The notes under the pieces are model-generated. The model searched no databases. It was not told where the DNA came from and saw only the letters and a list, made by a program, of their open reading frames with translations. DNA of 64,000 bases from Leptolyngbya boryana PCC 6306. GTDB lineage: Bacteria > Cyanobacteriota > Cyanobacteriia > Leptolyngbyales > Leptolyngbyaceae. Within the stretch, counting starts at the first letter, position 1. Each line of letters begins with the position of its first letter. The position numbers and the translations under genes are program-made. Below are positions 8,714 to 16,655 of this stretch, piece after piece. The stretch covers positions 1,382,577 to 1,446,576 of the forward strand of contig NZ_KB731324.1 of the NCBI RefSeq assembly GCF_000353285.1, read 5' to 3'.

Positions 8714-9069
8714 TGATTTGCCTCCAAACACACCACATAGGCATTAAGAAGCGCGATCGCTAATTCTTGGTTGCGATACTCCAGATAGTTCTCGAAAGTC
8801 ATATTGCTTAGTGCTGACGAAGGCACAACTTTTGCGCTCCATCCAGCCGCTGAGTTAAAGATTTTGCATCGCCAGTCTCGATTGTCGATCGATGCTTGCA
8901 CCGCTCTTTGCAATGCGGCTGCATCGTAAGCACCAAGCTCGATTGAAACCGCGCTGAAGTTGATAATCCAAGGATTCAGAAATACGTTGAGCAGTTCAGC
9001 GCTGTTCGGGTAAATCTCGCACCGATCTGGCTCTAGTTCTGCCCACTTCCTGAGTAATTCAACAATCAC
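8710..9069 (-). CDS. Hypothetical protein
   Basis: A 119-residue protein with no recognised motif. The middle has DAAALQRAVQASIDNRDW and the C-terminus LEYRNQELAIALLNAYVVC. Coupled at both ends in the early operon by 4-bp overlaps. Confidence 0.6.
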   Translation of the reverse strand: MIVELLRKWAELEPDRCEIYPNSAELLNVFLNPWIINFSAVSIELGAYDAAALQRAVQASIDNRDWRCKIFNSAAGWSAKVVPSSALSNMTFENYLEYRNQELAIALLNAYVVCLEANQ

Positions 9070-9800
9070 TTTGTCACCTCCTCAATCCTTGAGAAACTCA
9101 CAACCCATACCCACGGATTGCTAGACCACGGATGCTTTGCCCCGTTAATCGAATCCCAGAGCTTTTCAAATGCTGGAGCTGGGCGAAGGCTCCACCCATC
9201 GTTCCAATCGAATGGTGGAACACCTTCGGCTTTGGCATCCTCTTCAGATATGTCCTGTAATCGCTCGATTCGGATGTTGGTAATTTCGAGTGTGATACGT
9301 GACGCTGCACGAGGCATAAAGATAGACGCTCTCCACTTCAGTGGCTTTTCTAAAATGAAGTCACCAGAATCAGTTGTAGGATTACCAGCGCCAACACACT
9401 CACGAGACATTTTTGCCCATACAACCTCTGCATCATCTCCCCATACGTCAGAGGGGTTTATTTCTTTTACGTCATCACCTTCCTTGTATTGGATCATCAT
9501 CCATTCAAAATCACTTCCCCAACTACGAGGTCGCCACGTCTCCCTCACCCAAAGACGATCGCCCTTAGAACCGTATGGGCAGTAATCAAAAATTTGATGT
9601 AGGCAGCTATCCGTAAGCGGAATAACTCTATCTTTCTTCGGCTCCCACACTAACTGTCCATTACCGATAGGTTGTCCATTACCCAGCAGCCCTAATCGCG
9701 GCTGCGGTTTAACAATCCGTCGCGTTTGTGTTTTCGAGCCGCTCAAAATTGCTCGAACCATTTCACCACTAAACAGAATGGGTCTTTCAAGTGCTGGCAT
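9066..9800 (-). CDS. ASCH-domain phage protein
   Basis: A 244-residue member of a phage family with an ASCH-like (PUA-related, RNA-binding) fold. Hallmarks are FSGEMVRAILSGSKTQTRR, GDRLWVRETW, SRITLEITNIRIERLQDI-SEEDA and NPWVWVVSF. The start ATG at 9800 shares its A with the upstream stop (TGATG); the GTG one codon earlier is less likely. The exact role is unknown. Confidence 0.85.
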   Translation of the reverse strand: MPALERPILFSGEMVRAILSGSKTQTRRIVKPQPRLGLLGNGQPIGNGQLVWEPKKDRVIPLTDSCLHQIFDYCPYGSKGDRLWVRETWRPRSWGSDFEWMMIQYKEGDDVKEINPSDVWGDDAEVVWAKMSRECVGAGNPTTDSGDFILEKPLKWRASIFMPRAASRITLEITNIRIERLQDISEEDAKAEGVPPFDWNDGWSLRPAPAFEKLWDSINGAKHPWSSNPWVWVVSFSRIEEVTK

Positions 9801-10075
9801 CACTCCACCTCCTCAATCCAAATCCGAATCTCAGACGCGCAATCCAACTCATTTGCGTCGATTTGCCGCGAGACACATCGATAAACTATCTCGCCTTTGA
9901 GTCGAACAAAATCCCCAGCAACAGGAATTGCGAAGTACGGAAAGTAGAATTCTCCGATAAATCGATCTTCTGGTAATTGATTGACTGCGATCGCGACTTT
10001 TAGCAACTGATCAATGTGGCGTAATCCGCTATCCATTGAGGATGCGATGTGTTCACCATGTCTTAGAGTGCTCAT
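9800..10075 (-). CDS. Hypothetical protein
   Basis: A 91-residue protein starting at the ATGA overlap with the gene before it. It has a helical N-terminus (SGLRHIDQLLKVAIAVNQL) and an acidic end. The middle, FAIPVAGDFVRLKGEIVYR, looks like a small beta barrel. No family is recognised. Confidence 0.6.
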   Translation of the reverse strand: MSTLRHGEHIASSMDSGLRHIDQLLKVAIAVNQLPEDRFIGEFYFPYFAIPVAGDFVRLKGEIVYRCVSRQIDANELDCASEIRIWIEEVE

Positions 10076-10437
10076 TGTCTTACCTCTACAGGAATTCCGC
10101 ATCTTTCAGAGATACCTGCTAACACTTGCAATCGATCGCCGCTCTTAAACTTCAGCCGATCCATTTCAGCAATCAGCTTCTCAACTTCTCGATCGAGCAT
10201 CTCGCTTTGTTCTTCAGTGATAGTGACGGCAGGGATAAGATAGCGCTTAGTTTCGGTACTGCGGGCTATCGTGACTGCGAAGGGCTTGCTTTGAACAACA
10301 CCTTTTGCAGGTGCTTTGAGCATTTTGACGAAGGCTAAGACTTCGGCTTCTAAATGCTTCGGAACTACGACTTTTGCGATTTCAGGAGTAGGTTTCGGTG
10401 CTTCTGGCAGGTCAAATAGTGCAAGCTGGTTAGTCAT
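10072..10437 (-). CDS. Hypothetical protein with N-terminal sliding-clamp-binding motif
   Basis: A 121-residue protein starting MTNQLALFDLPE. QLALF fits the bacterial beta-clamp-binding pentapeptide (QLxLF) closely. A Pro-rich linker and a helical, acidic C-terminal half follow. The start at 10437 is supported by GGAGG at proper distance. It may be recruited to the replication clamp or compete for it. Confidence 0.65.
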   Translation of the reverse strand: MTNQLALFDLPEAPKPTPEIAKVVVPKHLEAEVLAFVKMLKAPAKGVVQSKPFAVTIARSTETKRYLIPAVTITEEQSEMLDREVEKLIAEMDRLKFKSGDRLQVLAGISERCGIPVEVRQ

Positions 10438-10549
10438 AGCGATCGCGCCTCCGTTGATCGTCTTTTTCCAATTCACGATCGACCGATAGAAGGAGTCGAG
10501 CGATCGCTATGATGCTGAGAATTACGAGAAACAGAATGATGAAGTTCAC
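10430..10549 (-). CDS. Small single-span membrane protein (39 aa)
   Basis: A 39-codon gene starting at GTG that overlaps the upstream TGA as GTGA; its stop overlaps the start of the next gene. Residues 3-21 are a hydrophobic span (FIILFLVILSIIAIARLLL), then a highly charged tail (RELEKDDQRRRDRYD) predicted to stay in the cytoplasm. The coupling on both sides and clean membrane profile argue that it is real. Role unknown. Confidence 0.6.
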   Translation of the reverse strand: MNFIILFLVILSIIAIARLLLSVDRELEKDDQRRRDRYD

Positions 10550-10791
10550 GATTGCGCCTCCCCTGAAACCCGAAATTTTGGGGCATAAGCCCAAACCGTG
10601 ATAGGTAAGGAATAGTCGATTAGCTCTACATTTTTGCCTTGGTGTAACATCTGAGCGAAACCACTGTGAAAATCCTTATCCACTCTTAAAAGAACGGGAA
10701 GCAGACGACCGGGAGAAAAAGCAACAATGAAACTCCCTTGAGCTGGTGTTTCACTACCTAACTTCCACTCTTCGGTAAGCTCTAGGTTCAT
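10546..10791 (-). CDS. Hypothetical protein, weakly DUF551-like
   Basis: An 81-residue protein; FHSGFAQMLHQGKN and ITVWAYAPKF recall the W-x-P-L-P type endings of phage DUF551 proteins, but the match is weak. It overlaps neighbours at both ends by 4 bp. Confidence 0.5.
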   Translation of the reverse strand: MNLELTEEWKLGSETPAQGSFIVAFSPGRLLPVLLRVDKDFHSGFAQMLHQGKNVELIDYSLPITVWAYAPKFRVSGEAQS

Positions 10792-11327
10792 TGCGATTCG
10801 CCCTCCTCGGCATCAAAATCAACTGGTGTCCAGAGCGTTTCGACTCCGCGCATTTCTCGAAATTCCTGAATAATTGCGTCAATCATTGCGGGTTCTAGCT
10901 GCATTTCTTCCAGCAGAAAGCCGCACAGAAACGCCTCGGCTTCGACAGAGAACGCCATTTCGATGAGTTTTGCTCCGTGATGCTTCACGGTATCTGGTCG
11001 TAAGTGCTCACCTCCGATGCTAAGTGTCGTGCTCGGAAGCTTTGAGCTTTCGCGCTTTTGTCGAAACAGTCGCAGCAGTACCATCGCTTCTTCAATCGAC
11101 CGACCGAGTTTTGTTGTTGCCCATTCAACAATCTGAGCATCGATCGTCGCGACAGTAGCGGCGCAAATAATTCCGACTGCATGAGCGATCGCTTCGTCTG
11201 GGGTGAGCTTTCCTGATTCTTTACCCCACCGCAACGTGACATAGGGAGAGCGATCTTGATGAGAAACGATCGACTCAATCAGTAGGTCATCGTTGCGCTG
11301 TTCTTTGCCGAATCCTTTTCCGCTCAT
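10788..11327 (-). CDS. Hypothetical helical protein
   Basis: A 179-residue, mainly helical protein. ATGA overlap fixes the start at 11327, shorter than the maximal frame. Contains LTPDEAIAHAVGIICAATVATIDAQIVEW and a final acidic tail. No recognised domain. Confidence 0.6.
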   Translation of the reverse strand: MSGKGFGKEQRNDDLLIESIVSHQDRSPYVTLRWGKESGKLTPDEAIAHAVGIICAATVATIDAQIVEWATTKLGRSIEEAMVLLRLFRQKRESSKLPSTTLSIGGEHLRPDTVKHHGAKLIEMAFSVEAEAFLCGFLLEEMQLEPAMIDAIIQEFREMRGVETLWTPVDFDAEEGESQ

Positions 11328-11860
11328 GATTCTTCCTCGATCGCGATTAATGTTCCGTCGATGTCCCATCGAACATTCGGATAGTTTGAATGGCTGGTAA
11401 GTTTGCCGCGATAGGGACAATCAAAATCGCAGTCCTCTGAGCCTGCATAATTGCAACCAAATCCCGGAACAAAGCCGCAGTCGAATTCCTCTTCGCCTTC
11501 ACCTGGCTCGAATTCGTCTTCCGGGCTTCCTACATCGGTTAGCATCGCCATCATTTTTGGATCGATCGTTGTAAACGAGCTAAACCATGCGCACTTGAGC
11601 GGCAAGCCTTCTCGGATGTAGACGATCGTTTCCTCAACTGATTCTGATTCAGGTTTCCATTGCTCGTAAAGCATCTCAGCCAATCCCTGAATCTGCTCGT
11701 CTGTGAGGAATTGAGCGTCCACCACGTAACAAAATGGCATTCCTTCTTCGCGTGGGATAATCGGAATCGGAGAGACGATCGGGACTTTGCGATCGGGGAA
11801 CAGATGATTGAAGGGTGTTTTCGCGCTGAGTGTCGCCCAGGTCTTGAATTCTTGGGTCAC
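11324..11860 (-). CDS. Hypothetical Cys-rich protein
   Basis: A 178-residue protein beginning at a GTGA overlap. The C-terminal third has four or five cysteines (FDCGFVPGFGCNYAG, EDCDFDCPYRG) that could bind a metal. The middle is acidic. No family is recognised. Confidence 0.6.
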   Translation of the reverse strand: MTQEFKTWATLSAKTPFNHLFPDRKVPIVSPIPIIPREEGMPFCYVVDAQFLTDEQIQGLAEMLYEQWKPESESVEETIVYIREGLPLKCAWFSSFTTIDPKMMAMLTDVGSPEDEFEPGEGEEEFDCGFVPGFGCNYAGSEDCDFDCPYRGKLTSHSNYPNVRWDIDGTLIAIEEES

Positions 11861-12498
11861 GCTGCTACCTCCTGATGCAAAGTCAAAATCTGCTCGTATC
11901 CTGCTGCATTGCGCTTTGCGACTTCAATTTTTTGCTGCAATCCAGCGATTTCAAGTTCAAGCCGATCGACTTCTGCAATCCAGTGATTTCGATGCTCATG
12001 CAAGAACTCGATCGCGACTTCACTGCTGATTGGCTGTGTTTCTGGGGGATTCGATCGCAGTGCTTCGAGTTCTTCTTTCAGTTCCTTGTTCTGACGCTCT
12101 AGTACGGCGTTTGCGCGTTGCAGTGAGTTGATTTGCTGCTTCATTTTCCAAGCTTCTGGCTCTTCTGTTGTGACTGCTGCTTCTGGCTCCATTCCTTCCA
12201 CTTCCTTTGGAATAACTTTCCCGCGAAACTTCCAGGCTTCTTGTTCTTCTGTCGTGACTGTTGCTTCTGGCTCCATCGCTTTCATCTCCTCTTTTGGAAC
12301 GATTTTTCCGCGAAACTTTGCTCCGTCAAATCCGCTTTCTGAACTGGCTTGCTTGGCTCGATCGAGTAAGTCGGGTGTGCGGTATAGCAGGTTTTGATCA
12401 ATACCTGAAACCTTGACGATCTGATTGACTGAGAACGGTTTATTGAGCGCGGTTAGTTCGTCGATCGCGCTTTCGAGAATTGAAGAATACTCAGACAT
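11857..12498 (-). CDS. Coiled-coil protein with internal 28-residue duplication
   Basis: A 213-residue protein. The N-terminus (about 1-45) looks like a small HTH (KPFSVNQIVKVSGI). Two near-identical copies of a 28-29-residue unit beginning KFRGK follow, then a coiled coil (about 118-150) and a last helical hairpin. The DNA repeat is visible at about 12160-12320. DUF6262/TnpC-like organisation is possible but unproven. Confidence 0.6.
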   Translation of the reverse strand: MSEYSSILESAIDELTALNKPFSVNQIVKVSGIDQNLLYRTPDLLDRAKQASSESGFDGAKFRGKIVPKEEMKAMEPEATVTTEEQEAWKFRGKVIPKEVEGMEPEAAVTTEEPEAWKMKQQINSLQRANAVLERQNKELKEELEALRSNPPETQPISSEVAIEFLHEHRNHWIAEVDRLELEIAGLQQKIEVAKRNAAGYEQILTLHQEVAA

Positions 12499-13141
12499 CG
12501 CCTAACCTCCGCTTAATTGATTCGATTTGCTTGGTTAGCTTGTCGTGCTGCTTGCGATTTGCATATAGCGCTCTTGCTGCAAGGTGTTTGGGTGAATTTT
12601 CCTTGCCGATGTATTTCGTCTTGAGTTTTGCTGATGGATTCCGCTGACTCGCGAAAGTCGGAGTGCTAGCGACCCATTTCGCTTGTCGCCAGTTTCGTTT
12701 GTGGACTTTCTCGACTTCGATCCATGTGCCTGGTTCAGCGAGTCCAGCGCGGATTAAGCGATCGCATTCTTGCTCTAAAACTGCGAGCTGATCATGCAAA
12801 TCAATCAAACGATTCACGGGCATCTGAGTGCTATGAGTGCGATCGTTCAACTTGTACTCGACCGTAACCGTTCCCGAAATGTGGCAGGGTGCGCGGTGAA
12901 TTTCAGGTGTGCGATCTGCGATCGAGCTTGCAGCCACTTGTGTAGTGCCTTGCACAATCCGCCCGCAGATCTCCGAGCCGTTACTATGCTTGAATTTAAC
13001 TGTCTTTCCCCCAGAACATTGTGAGCTATCCCCCAGAACGCGATCGAGGTCGAATTCAAGTGCTTCAAAGCTTGTTTGATGTTCTGAGGGAGAAGCTTTG
13101 AGGTCGTTTCGGGGCGGGGTGATTGTCGCTTGCATCGTCAT
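12491..13141 (-). CDS. Hypothetical basic protein
   Basis: About 216 residues from the ATG that follows the upstream TAG by 2 bp. The C-terminal part (KLKTKYIGKENS, then a basic helix) resembles a motif (KxKYIGK) found in several cyanobacterial proteins of unknown function. Two copies of the GTTCTGGGGG word fall in different codon frames here (13009 and 13031). Confidence 0.55.
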   Translation of the reverse strand: MTMQATITPPRNDLKASPSEHQTSFEALEFDLDRVLGDSSQCSGGKTVKFKHSNGSEICGRIVQGTTQVAASSIADRTPEIHRAPCHISGTVTVEYKLNDRTHSTQMPVNRLIDLHDQLAVLEQECDRLIRAGLAEPGTWIEVEKVHKRNWRQAKWVASTPTFASQRNPSAKLKTKYIGKENSPKHLAARALYANRKQHDKLTKQIESIKRRLGDV

Positions 13142-13143
13142 GT

Positions 13144-13533
13144 CTAAGCACTCCATAACGTGTATTTGTGTGTGGATGGGCAATAGCTTGAAATCTTGGT
13201 TTGCTGCCCGTCTCGGATCAGTACATGAGCGATTCCCGTGTATTGATAGGTTCTGAAAGTTAATGCCTCTAACCAAACCAGATTTTCTGGCTCCAGGAAT
13301 GCCGATCGACGACTGCCGTGATCAAACGCAATCACCGAGTGGATGATCGGTGGGTATTCCTGCTCTTCCTGGTAATCCAGGTAAATTGCGACTCCTTCTA
13401 ACCATCCTTTGATTTCCACTGGAAGAACCGCTTTGAGCGTTCTTAGCCGAAGCTTTGCGGTATCGCCAGGCGAATCAATCATGCTTCGAGCAATGCTTGC
13501 CCTTAGCTCCTGCTGCAAGTCAAGTTCTGCCAT
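13144..13533 (-). CDS. Hypothetical protein
   Basis: A 129-residue protein with a helical N-terminus (LDLQQELRASIARSMI) and a beta-rich rest. No family recognised. It overlaps the small membrane gene upstream by 14 bp. Confidence 0.6.
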   Translation of the reverse strand: MAELDLQQELRASIARSMIDSPGDTAKLRLRTLKAVLPVEIKGWLEGVAIYLDYQEEQEYPPIIHSVIAFDHGSRRSAFLEPENLVWLEALTFRTYQYTGIAHVLIRDGQQTKISSYCPSTHKYTLWSA

Positions 13534-13666
13534 GCTCTCTCTCCCATGTTTGCTCTAGTTGCTTTCGAGCTTTTTCTATTCCCTGCTGTTGGTAGTACTC
13601 CAGCACGTTGAACCCCACTGCCAGTGAGAGCGAGAAAACAGTAAGAAGAATCAAAATCTCAAACAT
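13520..13666 (-). CDS. Small single-span membrane protein (48 aa)
   Basis: A 48-codon gene: ATG at 13666 with GGAGG 6 nt upstream, ending 14 bp inside the next gene. Residues 2-20 form a membrane span (FEILILLTVFSLSLAVGFN), followed by a Gln/Glu/Lys-rich helix. It overlaps the preceding gene by 16 bp. Hydrophobic start plus charged tail is the same plan as the 39-aa gene at 10430. Function unknown; a holin or superinfection role cannot be told from sequence. Confidence 0.6.
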   Translation of the reverse strand: MFEILILLTVFSLSLAVGFNVLEYYQQQGIEKARKQLEQTWEREHGRT

Positions 13667-14391
13667 TGCGCCTCCCAAGCATCAAAGATTTGCCGATAGA
13701 ATTCGGCGATTTCGCGGGTTAGTCGATCGCTCTCTCGCTTCACCCACCTCGATCGAGCTTCAATCACGTCGAGGTAGGTCATGTTTGAATATCTCGGTAT
13801 TTGTTGAGGGAGATTGCACCCGCTAAATCGCTCTTGCATCTGCTTGGCATGTCGAATCTTTGTCTCTAGCCAACGAACGGAAGCTGGTTTCGTTCGTTGA
13901 TCGAGGATGTTTTCCGAACTCACTAAGATTTGCACCTGCGTGTGAGGTAAGGGATCTCGCACAATGCGATCGACCATCCAGCCGTTATTAAGCTTTGAAG
14001 AAACTGCCCACCATTGGTCGGGATAGCCCGCGACTAATACCCTGTCCCCGATTTCCACCTCGATGAGCGTCTTCGGTGCTAATTCCACAGCTTGAGATGG
14101 GCGCTCAGATTCAGGAACAGGTTCAAGCTGCTCGATGCTCATTCCCCAGTTCTTGCCGTCGATCGTGACCGTGACGGCTGACTCTGTGAGGAAGTTCAAG
14201 ATCGTGCCTGTCTTTCCAATCAAGTCTTCGGGCAGGCATCCGACCGATACGACTCGTACTGATTGAGCGATCGCGAGATGGATTGCAGATGTCGATGGCT
14301 TCGACATATTTTCAGAACGTGTCGATGATTCGGGATTTTTTCGACATATCGGCTCGTCTACTACTGGGGTATCGAAGAGACTAAGCTGCAT
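13651..14391 (-). CDS. Hypothetical protein with N-terminal QLSLF clamp-binding motif
   Basis: A 246-residue protein beginning MQLSLFDTP; QLSLF is the textbook beta-clamp-binding pentapeptide. After a linker come two small beta modules (about 60-110, LIGKTGTILNFL; about 125-170, IGDRVLVAGYPDQWWAV) of KOW/SH3-like character, then a basic helical C-terminus. It starts 11 bp inside the methyltransferase gene. Confidence 0.65.
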   Translation of the reverse strand: MQLSLFDTPVVDEPICRKNPESSTRSENMSKPSTSAIHLAIAQSVRVVSVGCLPEDLIGKTGTILNFLTESAVTVTIDGKNWGMSIEQLEPVPESERPSQAVELAPKTLIEVEIGDRVLVAGYPDQWWAVSSKLNNGWMVDRIVRDPLPHTQVQILVSSENILDQRTKPASVRWLETKIRHAKQMQERFSGCNLPQQIPRYSNMTYLDVIEARSRWVKRESDRLTREIAEFYRQIFDAWEAQCLRF

Positions 14392-15151
14392 ACCATTCAC
14401 CTCCAGGTACGAATAGAGCAACCTTCAAAACCGTTTCAGCCATGACCGGCGGAACTGAGTTTCCTAGTGCGTGAAGTCGGAATCTGTCCATTTCGGAGGG
14501 AAGCCCATCAACCATTCGACGAATTCCGGGTGGGGGAAATGCGAAAACTCTGCTGCTGTGACCTCTAACAAATTCGACCCCATCTGCCCGTCTTTTAGGA
14601 ATCTGCGCTTGTACCTCTTGGCGAGAGAATCGACGGAGAACTTGAGTCTGATTGAGTCTGAGGCGGTTGGCGTAGCCCACAAGGAAACACCGATTTCTGA
14701 GATGCCAGAGTCCACAATCTTTAGCTGATAGGTCAATGCGGTACGCTTTGAAATCGCGCTTTTCCAGTTCTCGTCGAGCAGTTTCATCCCATCGTCGGTT
14801 TTGTGTTGGGGGTACGTTTTCAAGGACGACGATTTCGGGTTGGGCTTCTTCGAGGATACGGAACACCTCGTAGAGAAGCCCCGATCTTTTACCTTGCAAG
14901 CCTTTACCTTTGGGATTAGCGGTGCTGTTGTCTTGACAGGGATATCCGGCGGTAATGATGCCGAAAATTCCAGTTCGAGTTGCGAATGTTCGAGCATCGT
15001 CGTGAATTGGAATTTCTGGGAAATGCTTCTGAAGCACGGTTTGACAATGGCGATCGCGCTCCACAAACTGTTTTGTGTTGATGTTGAGTGAGCGAGCAGC
15101 TAAGGTGAAACCGCCGATTCCCGAAAATAAATCGAGGTGATTAAGCTGCAT
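14381..15151 (-). CDS. dcm: C5-cytosine DNA methyltransferase
   Basis: At 256 residues this is a compact phage-type enzyme. Motif I is DLFSGIGGF (7-15), motif IV AGYPCQDNS with catalytic C72, motif VI ENVPP (111-115), motif VIII near HLRNRCFLVGY and motif X LGNSVPP near 232-238. The target-recognition region is short. It probably protects phage DNA from host restriction. A second long frame inside the gene carries another methylase-like motif set (next entry). Confidence 0.92.
   Translation of the reverse strand: MQLNHLDLFSGIGGFTLAARSLNINTKQFVERDRHCQTVLQKHFPEIPIHDDARTFATRTGIFGIITAGYPCQDNSTANPKGKGLQGKRSGLLYEVFRILEEAQPEIVVLENVPPTQNRRWDETARRELEKRDFKAYRIDLSAKDCGLWHLRNRCFLVGYANRLRLNQTQVLRRFSRQEVQAQIPKRRADGVEFVRGHSSRVFAFPPPGIRRMVDGLPSEMDRFRLHALGNSVPPVMAETVLKVALFVPGGEWYAA
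14464..15066 (-). CDS. Possible overprinted gene inside dcm with WLMGFP motif
   Basis: A second frame of about 200 codons lies wholly within dcm on the same strand. Its C-terminal third reads ...LWATPTASD..., NLLEV, HPEFVEWLMGFPPKWT and then stops. PTPTASD and VEWLMGFPxGWT are the hallmark motifs of a phage methylase C-terminal family. The start codon is not evident and the N-terminal part is unlike known proteins. It could be a relic or a translated overlap. Confidence 0.35.
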   Translation of the reverse strand: MWSAIAIVKPCFRSISQKFQFTTMLEHSQLELEFSASLPPDIPVKTTAPLIPKVKACKVKDRGFSTRCSVSSKKPNPKSSSLKTYPQHKTDDGMKLLDENWKSAISKRTALTYQLKIVDSGISEIGVSLWATPTASDSIRLKFSVDSLAKRYKRRFLKDGQMGSNLLEVTAAEFSHFPHPEFVEWLMGFPPKWTDSDFTH

Positions 15152-15947
15152 CGCTCACCTCCTTCGCGGGCGGCAAGTAAAACACCCAAGGAACCGACTC
15201 ACCGAACTCTAGGCAAAAGTACTTTCTTGCCCAAATCTCGGACATAGTTTTATTTGGAGCGATCGCGATGAGATGTTCTCGATATCTTTGGCGAGTCTCT
15301 GCGATACTGATTCCACTGCCTAATAGCGGCGGATAGACGCAGTTCAAGAACCATCCGGGCATCGGTTCGCAGTACTCGCGGGTGAAGTTCTCAATGCAGG
15401 TCGAATAGTTTAATCCGTATCGATTCGCATTGTTGTATTGATGTGCTGGATTGATTAATCCGCGATCGCACATTGCTTTCCACTGCTTACGGAAAATCCC
15501 TTCCCACTTTTGAAGATTTTCGAGTAGGTAAGCATCCCATCGTTCTGAACTACCGGATTGCTTGTGCAGCATCGTGTTCAGTAGGTCATACGCCCGCTTG
15601 ATTTCGATAAATTGAGCATCTTCGCCGCCCACATCGGAGTGAGTTGCTTTTGCGGCTGTACGATAGCAAGTCTTCAGGTCTAGTAAGTCGAAGTTCTCAG
15701 GCAGATTGAGCAGTGCGATCGCATCCTGGACGCTCATCGCTTTTTCAGTTGCCTTGACAATGCAATATTGCCAGAACACTACGCCGGACGTGTTGAGCAG
15801 GTTATCGAGTCCGATTTTCTCGATCGCGACTCGCTCCGGAGCAACTTCAAACCATTTACAGACAAGTTTTTTCGCTTGGGCTTTGGTTTTGGCTTCCCCC
15901 AGAACGCGATCAGGATAGTCTTCGGGACGAGCAAGGATGGGAAACAC
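15141..15947 (-). CDS. J-domain-like protein
   Basis: A 268-residue protein. Residues about 85-130 follow the J-domain plan (LKTCYRTAAKATHSDVGG, then IKRAYDLLN), with HSD in place of the HPD needed to stimulate Hsp70. The rest is unlike known proteins, with an aromatic-rich C-terminus. GTG start, TAGTG overlap with the gene before it. May be a degenerate co-chaperone for replication or assembly. Confidence 0.7.
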   Translation of the reverse strand: MFPILARPEDYPDRVLGEAKTKAQAKKLVCKWFEVAPERVAIEKIGLDNLLNTSGVVFWQYCIVKATEKAMSVQDAIALLNLPENFDLLDLKTCYRTAAKATHSDVGGEDAQFIEIKRAYDLLNTMLHKQSGSSERWDAYLLENLQKWEGIFRKQWKAMCDRGLINPAHQYNNANRYGLNYSTCIENFTREYCEPMPGWFLNCVYPPLLGSGISIAETRQRYREHLIAIAPNKTMSEIWARKYFCLEFGESVPWVFYLPPAKEVSDAA

Positions 15948-16159
15948 TAGCTTGCCTCCATCAAGTCATCGGGGATTTTGAACAGCGAATCGAGATAGAT
16001 ACGCGAGATTGCTCGATCGCTTTGCTGATTTTCAGTGCGGTTTTGTAGCAGGAACAGTGATACGGCTGAGTCAAAAACTCGCTTTCTATCCCAGTCCGAT
16101 CGCAGAGCTAGAAACGCCTCGATTCCTGCTTCTAGCTCTGGGGAAAGTGCGTCGATCAT
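15947..16159 (-). CDS. DUF2811-like protein
   Basis: A 70-residue protein with the plan ...IEAFLALRSDWDRKRVFDSAVSLFLLQN...ISRIYLDSLF, typical of the cyanobacterial DUF2811 family. Function unknown. ATGA-coupled to the small gene upstream. Confidence 0.75.
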   Translation of the reverse strand: MIDALSPELEAGIEAFLALRSDWDRKRVFDSAVSLFLLQNRTENQQSDRAISRIYLDSLFKIPDDLMEAS

Positions 16160-16296
16160 GATGCTTGCTTCCTCCGGAATGGAACGATTTTGCCGTTGCG
16201 AAGTTGCTTTCTAAGCTCGCGGATTTCTTCTACAGCGCTCTTGTCTCGGCAATAGCGCAAAGGTTGACGCTTGGGGAGTTGGGGAAGTTGGATCAT
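16156..16296 (-). CDS. Small basic protein (46 aa)
   Basis: A 46-codon gene coupled by ATGA at both ends (start at 16296 over the upstream TGA; its own TGA over the next ATG). Contains PKRQPLRYC, AVEEIRELRKQLRNGKI and a basic tail. Perfect coupling on both sides argues strongly that it is translated. Function unknown. Confidence 0.65.
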   Translation of the reverse strand: MIQLPQLPKRQPLRYCRDKSAVEEIRELRKQLRNGKIVPFRRKQAS

Positions 16297-16655
16297 GCTG
16301 CTAACTCGCTCCAATCAATCTCTGTCGTTTGAACAGCTTGAATTGTGACGGTTGCTTGCCGCTTGAGTTCGGCGATCGTTGCTTGCTTCTCCAGATCGGA
16401 AAGACTGACGATGCAGGAATGATGAAACCAGCTATTTTCCTCAAAGCTCGTTTCATAGTGCAATTCGCTACCTAGCAATCGAGCGCGAAGTAAGAACACG
16501 TTTTCACCGCATTCGAGCTTTGCTTCTTGCGAAACAATGTTCAGGATGCTGGATTCACTCAATTCATGGTGCTTGCGGAACTCGTTCAATGCTTCTTCTG
16601 CTGTGTCTGCATGGAGCAGAGCGTAAGTGTTGCATCCCTTAATTTCGTAAAGCAT
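16293..16655 (-). CDS. Hypothetical protein
   Basis: A 120-residue protein starting at 16655 behind an AAAGGA site; the maximal frame would run far into the upstream gene. The N-terminal half (YALLHADTAEEALNEFRKHH) suggests an alpha-beta fold. No family recognised. Confidence 0.6.
   Translation of the reverse strand: MLYEIKGCNTYALLHADTAEEALNEFRKHHELSESSILNIVSQEAKLECGENVFLLRARLLGSELHYETSFEENSWFHHSCIVSLSDLEKQATIAELKRQATVTIQAVQTTEIDWSELAA

Noticed and set aside
12128-12397. Rightward frames opposite the coiled-coil gene at 11857
   Set aside because: Low-complexity Ser/Cys/Phe translations caused by the internal duplication of the opposite strand; no start signal.
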